Positions 53,901-63,787 of a DNA stretch of 64,000 bases are shown piece by piece. The notes under the pieces are model-generated. The model was not told the origin of the DNA. It worked only from the letters and a program-made list of their open reading frames with translations, and ran no database searches. Each line of letters starts with the position of its first letter. Within the stretch, counting starts at the first letter, position 1. The DNA is from Diplodia intermedia. Its lineage: Eukaryota; Ascomycota; Dothideomycetes; Botryosphaeriales; Botryosphaeriaceae. The position numbers were made by a program, and so were the translations under genes. The DNA is taken from NCBI GenBank assembly GCA_021495925.1, contig JAKEKT010000017.1, forward strand, positions 310,001-374,000, written 5' to 3'.

Positions 53901-55493
53901 CCGCCTGCAGGCAAGCCTCCCACGAAATCACCCAGCCCTCCTATAGGGAAACCTCTCACAGGCGGTCCTCCCGTAGAAAGTCCTCCTCAACCCGAAGAAT
54001 GCACCTCCGAAGAGTGCGTTCCTAAGGGTAGCCCTCCCACAGGCAGTCCTCCGGTAGAAAGCCCACCCAAGGGCAGTCCTCAGCCCGAAGAATGCACTTC
54101 CGAAGAGTGCGTTCCTAAGGGTAGCCCTCCGGCAGGCAAGCCTCCCATAGGCAGTCCTCCGGTAGAAAGTCCACCCAAAGGCAGTCCTCCCGCTCCTGAA
54201 GGTATTCCTCCCCACGGCGGCCCCCCTGCAGGTATCCCACCTAAGGGCAGTGCTCCCAAGGGCGGTCCCCCTGAAGTTAGTCCTTTCGTTAGTGGACCTC
54301 CCGCAGGCAGTCCTCCTGAGGGCAGTCCGCCAGCAAGTACTTCAGAGTGTCCTCCAGAGAGTACTCCCGAAGAGTGCACTTCCGAAAACTGTGCTCACGG
54401 TGGAGAATTCCCCAAGGGAAGTGCTCCAGGAGGTGTTCCAGTCAGTGTCGGCGCTCCGAGTGGTATCCATGGCGGTCCACCCGTCTCACTTCCCAGTGTA
54501 GGTGCTTCCGTTGGAACTACCTCGGAAATTGCTGCACCCAAACCAAGTGCGCCGGAAGGCAGTGCTCCAGGCTCTGCCCCAGCAGGCTCTTACCCGGCAG
54601 AATCTGCTCCAGCAGAATCTACTCCAACTAGCACTGTTCCAGGTAAACCTGCCCCAGGAGAGTCTTCTCCCGCTGGCTCTGGTGCCGTTTCGGGAGGATA
54701 TGCACCTGAAAAACCCGCTCCTGCTAGCTCTTATCCTGCCGGCTCCGCACCCGCTGCATCTGCTCCAGCAGAGTCTGCCCCAGCAGTCTCAGGCTCTGTT
54801 CCAGGAAAATCTGCTCCTGCTGGGTCGGCTCCCGCTGTTTCTTACCCGGCTGCTTCTGCTCCAGTTCCTGTTGGCTCTGCTCCGGTTCCTGCTGGCTCTG
54901 CTCCGGTTCCTGCTGGCTCAGCTCCTGTCCCCGCTGCTTCTGCTCCGGTTCCTGCTGGCTCTGCTCCAGTTCCTGCTGGCTCAGCTCCTGTCCCTGCTGG
55001 TTCTGCTCCCGTTCCTGCAGGTTCTGCTCCCATTCCCGAAGGTTCTGCTCCCGTTCCCGCAGGTTCTGCCCCCATTCCTGCAGGTTCTGCACCGGTTCCC
55101 GCTGGCTCAGCTCCTGTCCCCGCTGGTTCTGCTCCTGTCCCTGCCGCTCCTGTCCCTGCTGCTCCTGTTCCCGCTGGTTCTGCTCCTGTCCCCGCTGCTC
55201 CTGTCCCCGCTGGGTCTGCACCTGCTGGTTATGCTCCCGCCCCGGCAGGTTCTGCTCCTGTTCCTGTTCCCGCCCCGGCAGGTTCTGCTCCTGTTCCTGC
55301 TCCCGCTCCCGCTGGCTCTGCTCCCGCCGGCTCTGCTCCCGCCGGAACCGGCAGCGGTGCAGGTGTTCCAATCAGCACAGCAGGCGCTCCAGGCTCGACT
55401 CCGGAGCCGTACCGTGGTGCAGCAGGCAAGGTCTCTGTCGGTAGTGGAAGCTTCGCCGCTCTCCTCGTCGCCTGGGCTTTCCTCGTTCTTTGA
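50916..55493 (+). CDS. Giant repeat-built GPI-anchored mucin/adhesin-like protein
   Basis: Intron-less protein of 1525 aa for the cell surface. The signal peptide starts at the ATG at 50916 (MKSCALIATSLNVLLTLAAA). Order: Ser/Thr-rich start; HPSGSSHFQSRSGSA-type 15-aa repeats (about 189-349); three copies of a four-Cys unit with CPPTVTxCP...YTTVCPVSE (about 369-429, 449-502, 575-622); a run of SPPxES pentads (about 702-879); five units with PEECTSEECVP separated by Pro/Gly/Lys linkers plus a sixth variant (about 879-1159); GSAPVPA-type repeats (about 1202-1479); and a hydrophobic GPI tail (SGSFAALLVAWAFLVL). Dense Ser/Thr/Pro implies heavy O-mannosylation and an extended rod. A role in adhesion, hydration or wall masking is likely. 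Repeat units are multiples of three bases, so length variation keeps frame. Confidence 0.88.
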   Translation: MKSCALIATSLNVLLTLAAARPQVLDSIGPDDDSPSRVVTNPAPDDSGRGGSRAPLSITIGESSERHPYGSFSGSSGRPSSGSVSVHNLRTSASASPPSGESYGPVPQSSTWWSAASSFTPSAGWSYASTWSASPSAQASFRTRSWSASGSPHPSSGSFTPSGSPGHSASFHPSSGSARPSSGNPVTTASSAHPSGSGHFQSRSGSAHPSGSSHFQSRSGSAHPSGSSHFQSRSGSAHPSGSSHFETPSSVHPSGSGHFRSHSSSVYPSGSGHFETPSGSAHRSSSGHSETPSGSAHPSRSGHFGTPSSSHHSSRSGHFETPSGHPSGSSHFETPSGSTRHRGSGHSSRSATVHPSGVYTPGSNWNGSESSLTTFVLTSTSSITITGCPPTVTACPTDHPTSYVTTTTILYTTVCPVSEVPQIASSFYKGSSLPSATPAPSTPGSGRRLTTLFVTATSRITVTSCPPTVTNCPTGSATTTTYVYTTVCPVSEASSIISSIKSTPPLPPATPIPSLSTPTPSSIPIPSSIYIPSSVPTPSSIPIPSSIYIPSSKPTPSSKPAPLTPSTPSQDISFTTLVITATSPVTITRCPPTVTVCPAGSVSITTYLYTTVCPVSEVSKISSSFSQSAPPLPPVTPIPPTPSSRPVPVPPASNTTITTTKSTISGKTIITYTLPQPASTPGKPPKGSPPAGTPPPPTGKPPVESPPAESPPAESPPVESPPAESSPVESPPVESPPAKSPPIESPPAKSPPVESPPVESPPAESPPAKSPPVESPPVESPPIESPPIESPPIESPPAESPPAKSPPIKSPPAESPPIESPPIESPPIESPPAKSPPIESPPIESPPAKSPPIESPPAKSPPIESPPAKSPPAESPPPPEECTSEECVPKGSPPAGKPPTESPSPPVGKPPTGGPPVESPPQPEECTSEECVPQSSPPAGKPPAGKPPTESPSHPIGKPLTGGPPAESPPVESPPQPEECTSEECVPKGSPPAGKPPAGKPPTKSPSPPIGKPLTGGPPVESPPQPEECTSEECVPKGSPPTGSPPVESPPKGSPQPEECTSEECVPKGSPPAGKPPIGSPPVESPPKGSPPAPEGIPPHGGPPAGIPPKGSAPKGGPPEVSPFVSGPPAGSPPEGSPPASTSECPPESTPEECTSENCAHGGEFPKGSAPGGVPVSVGAPSGIHGGPPVSLPSVGASVGTTSEIAAPKPSAPEGSAPGSAPAGSYPAESAPAESTPTSTVPGKPAPGESSPAGSGAVSGGYAPEKPAPASSYPAGSAPAASAPAESAPAVSGSVPGKSAPAGSAPAVSYPAASAPVPVGSAPVPAGSAPVPAGSAPVPAASAPVPAGSAPVPAGSAPVPAGSAPVPAGSAPIPEGSAPVPAGSAPIPAGSAPVPAGSAPVPAGSAPVPAAPVPAAPVPAGSAPVPAAPVPAGSAPAGYAPAPAGSAPVPVPAPAGSAPVPAPAPAGSAPAGSAPAGTGSGAGVPISTAGAPGSTPEPYRGAAGKVSVGSGSFAALLVAWAFLVL
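51480..51960 (+). repeat. Minisatellite coding for His-Pro-Ser-Gly-Ser units
   Basis: About ten 45-48 bp units, the first four nearly identical (CATCCAAGCGGTAGC...CACTTTCAGAGTCG), later ones diverged. Lies inside the giant surface protein gene and keeps its frame. Confidence 0.85.
53030..53550 (+). repeat. 15-bp tandem array coding for SPPxE pentads
   Basis: About 35 tandem 15-bp units of the type GAGAGCCCTCCGATT / AAGAGCCCTCCCGCA, with local higher-order duplications such as PIESPPIESPPAK. Both other plus frames and a minus frame are open here only because of the repeat. Confidence 0.88.
54850..55200 (+). repeat. GC-rich array coding for GSAPVPA units
   Basis: 21-bp units of the type GGCTCTGCTCCGGTTCCTGCT repeated about 15 times, with 15-bp short variants (APVPA) near 55140-55200. 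Confidence 0.85.
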
Positions 55494-56496
55494 ACGAAAT
55501 AATGCAGTCCATCTGGATGTGATTTTCGTCTAGCATTCCTCTGAACGGAAAGAAAAATAAGACACAATAGCATTAACATGCGCATTAATATTGGTGAAAA
55601 GGGGAGGAAATAATGTACTGTAATGGATTAAGTAGAGTTCGGTATTAATGTCAGGAAGGAGTTGAAATTTATGCGCCGTTCCAAGAATCTTGATGTTCGC
55701 CGGTGAATGCAGGTACAGCATTGATTACCAGCAGACCCGCTTCGCCAACAAACGCCGCAACAAAAAAAACAAACAAAAGGGAAAGGCAAGCGAGAGAATG
55801 ATCCGGGCGGTAGATGATAAGATAATTAGGAACGGAGTGGAGATTCGTATGACGGAGCCTGGGCGCACATGGCGTTTGACGGGGGTGTCGGCGGTTGAAT
55901 TGATGCCGAAGTTCAGCAGTACATCGGGCTCTGTCACCGAACTCGGCATCTTCGGCGCCCTTGCCGAGTCCTGCAGTTGCAGAATCCAAAAGTTACAGGT
56001 TCATGTAGAGGCGATTCTCAGGTGAGCTACAGCCAAATACTACTCTGGATTTCCCCATGCTGGAGTCCTGTTTGACGGTGGATGATTTACGCTTCGATCA
56101 ACGCTATATGCTAAGTGCTTACCATTGGAAGAGGAGATTGCTGCAGGTACGTACTTCCGCTGCTTATCATACCCCACAATAATCACCACCACTCTTCAAC
56201 CCCCTCACCGTCGGCCCCGGATCTCACGCCGCTTCCGGCGCCACTGCCACCCAACCCCATCTCCGGACGGGCACCATCACACCGGAGAATCGCGTCGCTA
56301 CATAGCCCCCCTCGCCAAGATAGAAAAACGGCCGCGGCCGAAGCACCACGACACAGACACACGAAGGCAATCCGCGCGTCTATATAAACCGCCTCGCCCC
56401 AAGATGCATCCGCTGGTCTCCGAACTGCTCTCCAGCCCGCGCGAGCTCCTCGTCCAATCCCTCCCCTCCGCCGCCGCCGAGCGCCTCGCCAGCAAC
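55494..56496. other. Intergenic and esterase promoter
   Basis: About 1 kb. It contains the TATA box at 56381 and a C-rich leader. The in-frame ATG at 56404 lies in this stretch and is discussed with the carboxylesterase. Confidence 0.45.
56381..56387 (+). promoter_or_regulatory. TATA box of the carboxylesterase gene
   Basis: TATATAA at 56381-56387. It is 17 bp upstream of the first in-frame ATG (56404), too close for that ATG to be in the usual transcript, and about 110 bp upstream of the ATG at 56497. Confidence 0.6.
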
Positions 56497-58326
56497 ATGC
56501 CCGGCTTCGTGAGGACCGCGCAGCACTACCTCGCCGCCTTCGCGACCTTTTCCAGCCTCTCGGCCGCCACCCCCGGCGTAACGCTGCCCGGCTACGGCAG
56601 CTTCGTGGGCACGACCGTTGGGCAGACGCTGACCAAGAAGCCGCTCCCGGCCGCCGTCGACGCGTGGCTGGGCATCGACTACGCGTCCCAGCCCGTGGGC
56701 GAGGGCCGCTTCGCCCCCGTCGGCCCGCCCGCCGCGTTCCAGGGGTGGAGGAACGCGTCTGCGTACGGCTATGTGTGCGTGCAGGACCCGGAGGAGGTGT
56801 CGTACGCGCAGGACGAGGCCTGCTTGAGCATGAACGTCTTCCGCCCCCAGGGCATCTCGTTGGATGAAAAGCTGCCGCTGCTCGTTTGGATCCATGGGGT
56901 GAGTTGGCATGGTTGGTCGTGGTATGGGCGCAATGCTGACTTGGTCAGGGTGGCTTCGTGGGGGGTTCTGCGAGGAGTTTCGATGGCGCATCGTTCGTTG
57001 CCAATTCGGAAGCGCCGGTGATGGTTGTGACTTTCAACTACAGGGTAAGATATCGAACAGCAGCACATCGGACTGGTGGCTGACCCTCTCCAGGTCAACT
57101 CGCTGGGGTTCCTCCCGTCGCCCGTCTTTGAGCGTCTGGGCCTCCTGAACCTGGGCCTGCTCGACCAGCAACGGCTGCTCGAGTTCGTCCAGCAGTACAT
57201 CTCCTACTTCGGCGGCGACGGCTCCAAGGTGACCATCGGCGGACGCTCTGCCGGCGCGCATTCGGTCGGCATCCACCTCTTCCACAACTACAACAAGACC
57301 GACGGCGCCTCGCCGCTCTTCGCCCAGGCCATCCTGCAGTCCGGCGGCGTGACGGCGCGGGCCTTCCCCAACGCCTCGTACCCGCTCTACCAGGCGCAAT
57401 TCGCGTCGTACCTCGCCCTCACCGGGTGCGGCAGCCTGGCCAACAGCTCGTCGGACGCGGCCATCCTGGCGTGCCTGCGCGCGGCGCCCATCGGCGCCAT
57501 CGAGGCGGCCAGCACGCTCCTCTTCAACGCGTCGTCGTACGCCATCACCTGGCCGTTCCAGCCCACGCGCGGCGGGCCGCTGCTCGAGCAGGCGGGCTCG
57601 ACGTCGGGCCGCAACGGCCAGTTCTTCCGCGTGCCCGCCATCACGACCAACGTGCGCGACGAGGCCAAGTACTACAGCCCGGGCGACCTGGCCACGGACG
57701 CGCACTTCGCCGCCTTCATGCGCAACCTCGCGCCCGGGCTCACCGACGCCGACGTCGCCGCCCTGGGCGCGCTGTACCCGGACCCGGCCGGCGACGTCAA
57801 CGGCACGCGCAGCCCGTACGCGCACAGCCCCAACGCGACCCAGTACGACCGCGTCAGCGCGGCGCTGACCGACTTCATGTACGCGTGCGCGGGGCAGGAG
57901 ACGGCGGTGCGCATGTCGTCGGTCTCGACCAACGACACCGCGCCGCCCGTGTTCAAGCTCAACTGGGTCGTCAACAACACCTGGCCCGCGTGGAAGGGCA
58001 TCCCGCACACGTCCGACACGAAGTACACGTGGGCCGAGCCCGCCGGCGTGCGCGAGACGGGCGGCGTGCAGTACCCCGACGTCGGCAAGCTGCTGCACAC
58101 GTACTTTGCCGACTTCGTCGCGCTGGGCGGCGACCCCAACGCCGGCAGGCGCGACGGGCTGCCGTACTGGCCCCGGTACACGGATGGGTGGAAGGAGGAG
58201 GGCCGGCCGGGGCTGCAGCTGAGGATGGAGGCCTTTGGCCAGAGCAGGGTGGAGGGCGATGCGATCAGGCGGACGCAGTGTGAGTGGTGGCGGGATGACG
58301 AGAGGGCGGCGAGGTTGGACAAGTAA
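56497..58326 (+). CDS. Secreted type-B carboxylesterase/lipase
   Basis: Extracellular carboxylesterase (PF00135), 576 aa. Exons 56497..56898, 56949..57044 and 57094..58326, all phase 0. The oxyanion-hole motif WIHGGGFVGG is rebuilt exactly across intron 1. The elbow GGRSAGA gives Ser218; the base is His471 in GIPHTSDTKY. Early Cys residues (CVQD...EACLSMNVF) match the conserved N-terminal disulphide region. I chose the ATG at 56497 because a signal-like segment (YLAAFATFSSLSAA) follows and the TATA box at 56381 is too near the upstream in-frame ATG at 56404, which would add 31 residues. Several N-glycosylation sequons support secretion. Substrate (lipid, feruloyl or other ester) unknown. Confidence 0.9.
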
Positions 58327-58545
58327 GGGGTCCTTTGGGTGGGCTTGCACGCTCGCTTGTTTTGCGATGATGAATTCGTTGGCGGACGCAGGATTACAGA
58401 GAGGAAATGCTACGTAACGGTACACGTACTGAAGAGGTATATGAATGTCATGAAGTGAACACGGAAAAGGGGAATATTCGCAAGGCATTAAACAGTCCCA
58501 TCAACAGCAACATTAAGCAGGAAACCCGGAACCAGCGCGACGACA

Positions 58546-61500
58546 TCAGGCATCTCCGACATACCTCGCGCGCGTGACCGGCCTCTTCAAGCCGAGCTTC
58601 GTCCTCGGCACCCTGTCCATCTTGTCGTGCACCGTCGAGTCGAGGCGGAACACGGTCTCCCGGTAGCACGTCGCCGTCGTCCAGTCGTACGACACGCCCA
58701 CCGCGCGCTGCATGCCGCCTTCGCTGCCACAGACGAGTATCCCGACGGGCGGCCGGATGGCCTGGAAGAGGATGACCTCCATGGTGCGCGTATCGATCAG
58801 AGTAAACACCTGCGGAGAAGGGGGGGCCGGGGTCAGCACAACACACTCAACTCAGGAGGCAGGCAGTCCGGGCAAAAAACTTACACGCTCCTCATTCGGA
58901 CTCGCCGTCTTCGCCGCCTCCACGACCGCCGCCACGGCGGGATCGCTCGTCGGATCGACGCCGATGCGCTCGCCGTGCTCGTTGCGGCGGTGGCGCGCCA
59001 GCGGGCTGCCGAAGGCGGACCACTCGAGGCGGCCGAGGCGGGCGCCCCAGATCTGCGACTCGATGGTCTCGACGTCCATGTAGCCCTCGAAGCCGAAGAA
59101 CCACGGCTGCGAGTACCAGAACTTGCCCGAGTAGAGCATGCGCAGCAGGTGCGGCGAGGCCGCGATGAAGGGGAACGACAGCAGGAAGACGACGGCGCCG
59201 GCGCTGCGGGTGACGGGGGTGCAGAGCAGGATGATGGCGATGACGAGGAGGATGCCGGACGAGTGCAGGATGATCTGCACGAAGAGTCGCTTCCACGACG
59301 TGCGCCGCAGGTTCTTGACCGGCGCGAAGGACTTCCACCGGATCGAGGCGCCGAGCGCGTTGTCGACGATGACGGCGTCGTCGTCGCAGATGCCTGGGGG
59401 GGACAGTGTTAGTTGAGGAGTGGTTGGACGGACGGTAAGTATACACTCTCACCGGCGATTTGGATCTGCGGATAGATGTCCCAGAGACTGGCGTCCCACG
59501 CGTCGTCCATGCACGACCAGTGCTGGTCCGGCGACTTGGGAAGCGTGCACACCAGGCGCTCCAGCAGCATGTCGCTGTCGTTGGCCAGCGACAGGCGGGC
59601 GAAGGCCTGGAAGGCCGAGTCGGTGTGGTCGACCTTGGGCCGCACGCGCAGCAGGCCCATGAGCGCGTACGAGTGGTCGCCGGGCAGGTACTGCGTCGTG
59701 CCGCGGCTGTGCAGGCAGCGCAGCGCGATGATGTCCAGCTCCAGCCGGCTGAGCGTCAGGTTGCCCTCGTAGTGGTCCACCAGCTGCCGCGCGACCCCGG
59801 CGTCGCGCCACACGTGCGCCGCGAACTGGTTCTTCGCGACCGCCAGCGGGCTGTCCAGCTGGCCCCGCCGGTACACGGTGACGGCGGCGCCGCTGCGGCT
59901 GAGGAGGACCTCGGGGAACGTCCAGAGGCGCGAGCCCCATTGGCGTAGCATGTCCCAGGTGTCCTGCTCCGAGATGGATCCTGAGGATGGCCCGACGGCG
60001 ATGCAGAGACCCGCCGCGCCCCGGATCACGTCGCTGATGCGGAACACGTCGTCCTCCATCTCCGTCTCGTCGGGCATGCAGCTGCATCCAACCCAGTACG
60101 CGGGTAGCCCGGCTGCTCTCGTCGCAGTCTCGGCAATGGCGTGCAGCGCCTGCATGTCCTCCTCGGAGCTATGGCTGAACTGCTCGGCCGTGTAGGCGAT
60201 GAAGAGGTAGCTGCCCGCGGTGCTGTTGTCACTGCCCTCCTCGATCCGCTGGATATTCACGCCCTGGTTGGTCTTATTGTCGGACGGATTTCGCAGAACG
60301 CACAGGTAGCGGGGGTTCAGAAGCCTCTCCATGACGGAATTCTTGGCCTCGGTGGCCGTGTTTGGGGCTCCAAGTTGCCTGGGCCGAGTCAGCATGCTAT
60401 GTTCAAATAGAGGAACCTGTACTTACAGCACGCTGCTACTGGGATACTCAAGAGCGTTGCGGGCCACCTTGGCATAACTGTGGTATCTGTAAGGGAAGAC
60501 ATCGTAGTTTCCGCCATTGCGCTCTTGGGCCCCGTCGTCGTAGAAGACAATCTGGAGTGTGAGTGTGGCATTCGTTAGAGAGGGAAAGGGGTCATACCCA
60601 GACGGTCAGAGCCAGGCAAGCAGGGATCCATTTGGCAATCAACCAACCAGTGCCGAACTCCCGGTACTCTCCCTTCGCAAAGTCGAAGTGGCTCGTCGGC
60701 CAGTTGGCCAAGCGCAACATCTTGGTGCTCACGTTTCGGATGTAAGTGCGTCGATACGTCGAGTTGCCAGGATTCTCGTAGATGTCGTCTGTGCACTGGA
60801 CGACCAGCTTCGCGATATGGCCGTCGTAGGGGCTGAGGTAACGATCGTCTTCAGCTCCCTGCCAGACTCGCGTCATGCCATCTCGATGTCTGTAGCTGTA
60901 GGACGGGTCGTATTTCCAAGCCGGCTCTTGGTAGAAGTGCGGTGCTTTCCAACGGAAGCGCGAGCGAGGGTTGAGCGCATTCACCAGACCTTGTGGCCGA
61001 CGCGTCTTTATGGCGATCAACAAAATGAATACTGGAACAGGCGCAAGGTCTACGTACATGTGCCCGGATGGTTGTAGGCGCTTGGGGTGTCTCGACCACA
61101 GAAACCTCCGTGTCCGGGTGCTTCTACGCGGGTTGTTACTCCCAAGCCTCAGCACCAGCTGCACAGGAGCTTTACCAGTATGTTTTCACCAGACCGCGAG
61201 GGCCCGGGCGGCGAATGTCCTGGCGGGGAATAGTTCTGCTAACCGTTAACAAAGCACACTATCACTAGGGCAACAAAGGCATACCATTGCAGGCTGCTGG
61301 TGAGGTGGGGGCGGCAAAGGCTGGTGTGGGGGCGGGTTTGTCTGCTGCCATGGGCTGCCAGGCACGTAGCCTCCTCCGTGACGGGCGTTGTTCTTCGAAG
61401 AAGCATCAGCTTCAGTTGTCGAAGCTAGTTGGGCAAGGCTTACCGTGTTGGTTTCCACCATCGCAAACCCCTGGCTGGGATCATATCCTCCTCCGTGCCT

Positions 61501-61559
61501 ACCCTGAGACTGGCGACCGATCAGCGTTGTTCGGATCAAACGAAGAAGCCTCTTACCAT
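58546..61559 (-). CDS. Nine-exon membrane protein of unknown function, conserved in filamentous fungi
   Basis: Protein of 859 aa. Model: 61559..61557 (ATG only), 61503..61285, 61235..61176, 61123..61058, 61005..60598, 60551..60427, 60378..59453, 59393..58885 and 58809..58546; total length and all phases close. The Pro-rich N-terminus begins MGRHGGGYDPSQGF. Then come LVNALNPRSRFRWKAP, a hydrophobic segment (GWLIAKWIPACLALTVW), an intracellular-looking central domain with YWVGCSCMPDETEMEDDVFR, LWTFPEVLLS and TTQYLPGDHSYALMGLL (a pattern reminiscent of HET-type domains), and after IRWKSFAPV two further membrane segments (SGILLVIAIILLC; AVVFLLSFPFIAA). I recall similar hypothetical proteins in many ascomycetes. 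Biochemical role not known. Confidence 0.85.
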
Positions 61560-62386
61560 GTTGCTTCCTTTTGGCGTTGTCGGTAGTAAGAGAGGATAGC
61601 AGATGGTCAACCGCGGAACAAGAGCACTGATGAGAGGATTTATAGGCGCCACGCGTGGAATACCAAGCGGGCAATTTTGGCTACTGCAATGCTTTCATCA
61701 AAGGGTTGCTCGTTTTTTGGGGGCGGAGGCGATCGCATGGGCTGCTTGCCGCTGCCTCGAGCAAATCATTGTCGTTACGGAGATAGCAGCTGAGTACAAG
61801 ACCTGGATGTGTCCCTCATTTGGGTTGGAGTGTCACGAGACTTATTGTTGTGGCTGCATGAGACAGAGGCCAGATTTCCAGCCTTGCACTCACTGCCTTC
61901 ATGGTCGCGAGAGCAGCCAATAACGCGGCGGTGGTGAAGAGGAAGCGGCATGAAGACAGCGGAGATTCCCGCTGGATCGAGAGGAGTGTGTCAGTTTAAG
62001 TCCGGACATGCTGCCACGCGAGGCGAGCAAGACACGTGCGAAGGCTTGATGCGGAAAGGGGATCCAGCCAGCCTCGGAAACGGGGCAACGCAGGCTTCTG
62101 AATCAATTCCCAGGCTGCAGTCGGGCTTTTAGGCTCCAGCGCGACTGGCTGCTTGACGCCTATTTTTGTGGTCAATTTGAGTGGTGTGCCCCGACCCTTG
62201 CATTCAGCTGCACGCGCCAGTCCAGTTGGGTCGTCGGCCGTCGCTACCCCTCGCCCCTCAGCACTCAGCTCAGCGCCACAGCGGCTCCGCGACTTCAATT
62301 GGACTTGGCAGCAAGGCTGTCACACAAAGACTGATTTTATAGTATAGGTCGTCGAGAAACACTCGGCTTCAACAACTCCCATCACC
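61560..62386. promoter_or_regulatory. Divergent promoter region
   Basis: About 830 bp between the nine-exon membrane protein gene (minus) and the CorA-like gene (plus). No gene or RNA supported. Confidence 0.4.
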
Positions 62387-63787
62387 ATGGCGAATAAGCA
62401 TATGCCTCTAGTCCAGTGGACTTGGAGCGCTGGGACACCCGGTGCTACCAGGTCTGCAAGCACGGTATTCGACTTTCTCCAGAAACCCGACGCGTGGACC
62501 GGCCGCTTTCGCATCCTGTTCGTGCATCGTGCAGTTGTAGCCTCGCACACAAGCTGATCAAGACAGGTCAATCCCGCGCGATTCTGGGACTCCAGATATA
62601 CAGCCACTCATTGACTCGTACCTTGCTCACCACCGTGTGCCCGACGAATTTGTGCTTGAGCGAGACCAGGCTGTCAATCACTCGTTCGGCACCCTCGCCG
62701 ATCAAGGTCGTCACAGACATGGTGATTCCTACCTTTGATCATCTCGACGAGCCGAAGTTGATGACTTGCACAGCGACCTGGATGCGGCTCGTGGCGAAGG
62801 GCATATCGGTGGAACGGGACTCACACGGAAATCCCATCTCGATCGACACACCTGTGGTATCGAACAAGGAAACGCGGGATCGAGCCTGGTTCACCTTCGC
62901 CTTCGTCCTCTTGGAGGAGACCAGTGGCAACGACAAGCAAGCCACGTTGCTTTGCTTCGACGCGCCTCCCCCACTGCACAAGGCGTTCAACGACTTGAAC
63001 GTCTCAGATGAGCAACTCAACGATGCCTATTTCGTGTTCGGCATCGTTCTCAAAGTCATCTGGAAGGTCATGGATGATGAGTCTTGGACTCTGGCCGACG
63101 TCTTCCGTAACATTGAGAAGGTGGGTACGCTGTTCCGTAAAAGCAGGGTGGAGTCGACTGACCGGAGAAGAGCACTTTGGAAAGGACGGCGAGCGACAAG
63201 AGCGTAGCCCAGTCGGTCAACTTCTCCGAGCTGCACAACATCTCAAAGCATCAGATATACATGTCTGAGGCGTTTGAGGCGGCGCAGATTGTTGCCAACG
63301 ACGTCGTCCAAGCGTACCGTAGCCGCTTTCACGCAAGCTTGCCGCAAGACGCTCGGGTTACAGAGCAAAAACTGCTGCACAGCGCGCGCATGTTCAAAGC
63401 AACGCATCTGCGGCTTAATGGTCTGGAGAAGCGAATATCCAACATCACCAGCTTGGTAAGGAGTAGCGAAGTCTCCATGATCCACAGGCGCTGACCCTTT
63501 GGCAGGCGTTCAACATTGTCACGCAAGAAGACAGCCGCTCGATGCACACCATCGCCCTCATCACTTTGGTCTTCTTGCCGAGCACCCTGATCGCAACCGT
63601 CTTCAGCAGCTCGTTCTTTGACTTTAGCATGGCCGACGACGACAAAACGACCGGTGTCCACCTTTCATCTCTCTTTTGGATATTCTGGGTCATTTCCATC
63701 CCCGTCACGCTGGTCGTCGTGTGCTTCTGGTGGTGCTTCAAATGGAATTCCAACAGAAAGAAGAAGAAGCGCTCTTCGCCAGCTTGA
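62387..63787 (+). CDS. Fungal CorA-like membrane protein
   Basis: Best model 393 aa: 62387..62528, 62596..62721, 62774..63120, 63171..63455 and 63506..63787. The last three exons are firm. The C-terminus shows the CorA-fold helix pair: a long helical stretch (ARMFKATHLRLNGLEKRISN), then IALITLVFLPSTLIATVFSS, a short polar loop and FWIFWVISIPVTLVVVCFWW, then a basic tail. The Mg-transporter GMN motif is replaced by FLP-type sequence, as in the large fungal CorA-like group whose transport role is unproven. The N-terminal part (SASTVFDFLQKPDAW; RVPDEFVLERDQAVNHSFG) needs two introns to keep frame; alternatively two one-base shifts have damaged it, since the second intron also translates as plausible protein (FDHLDEPKLMTC). 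Confidence 0.7.

Noticed and set aside
54502..55533. 343-codon Leu/Pro-rich frame inside the giant surface protein gene
   Set aside because: Open only because the repeat unit is a multiple of three bases without stops in other frames; no signal peptide or ending feature.
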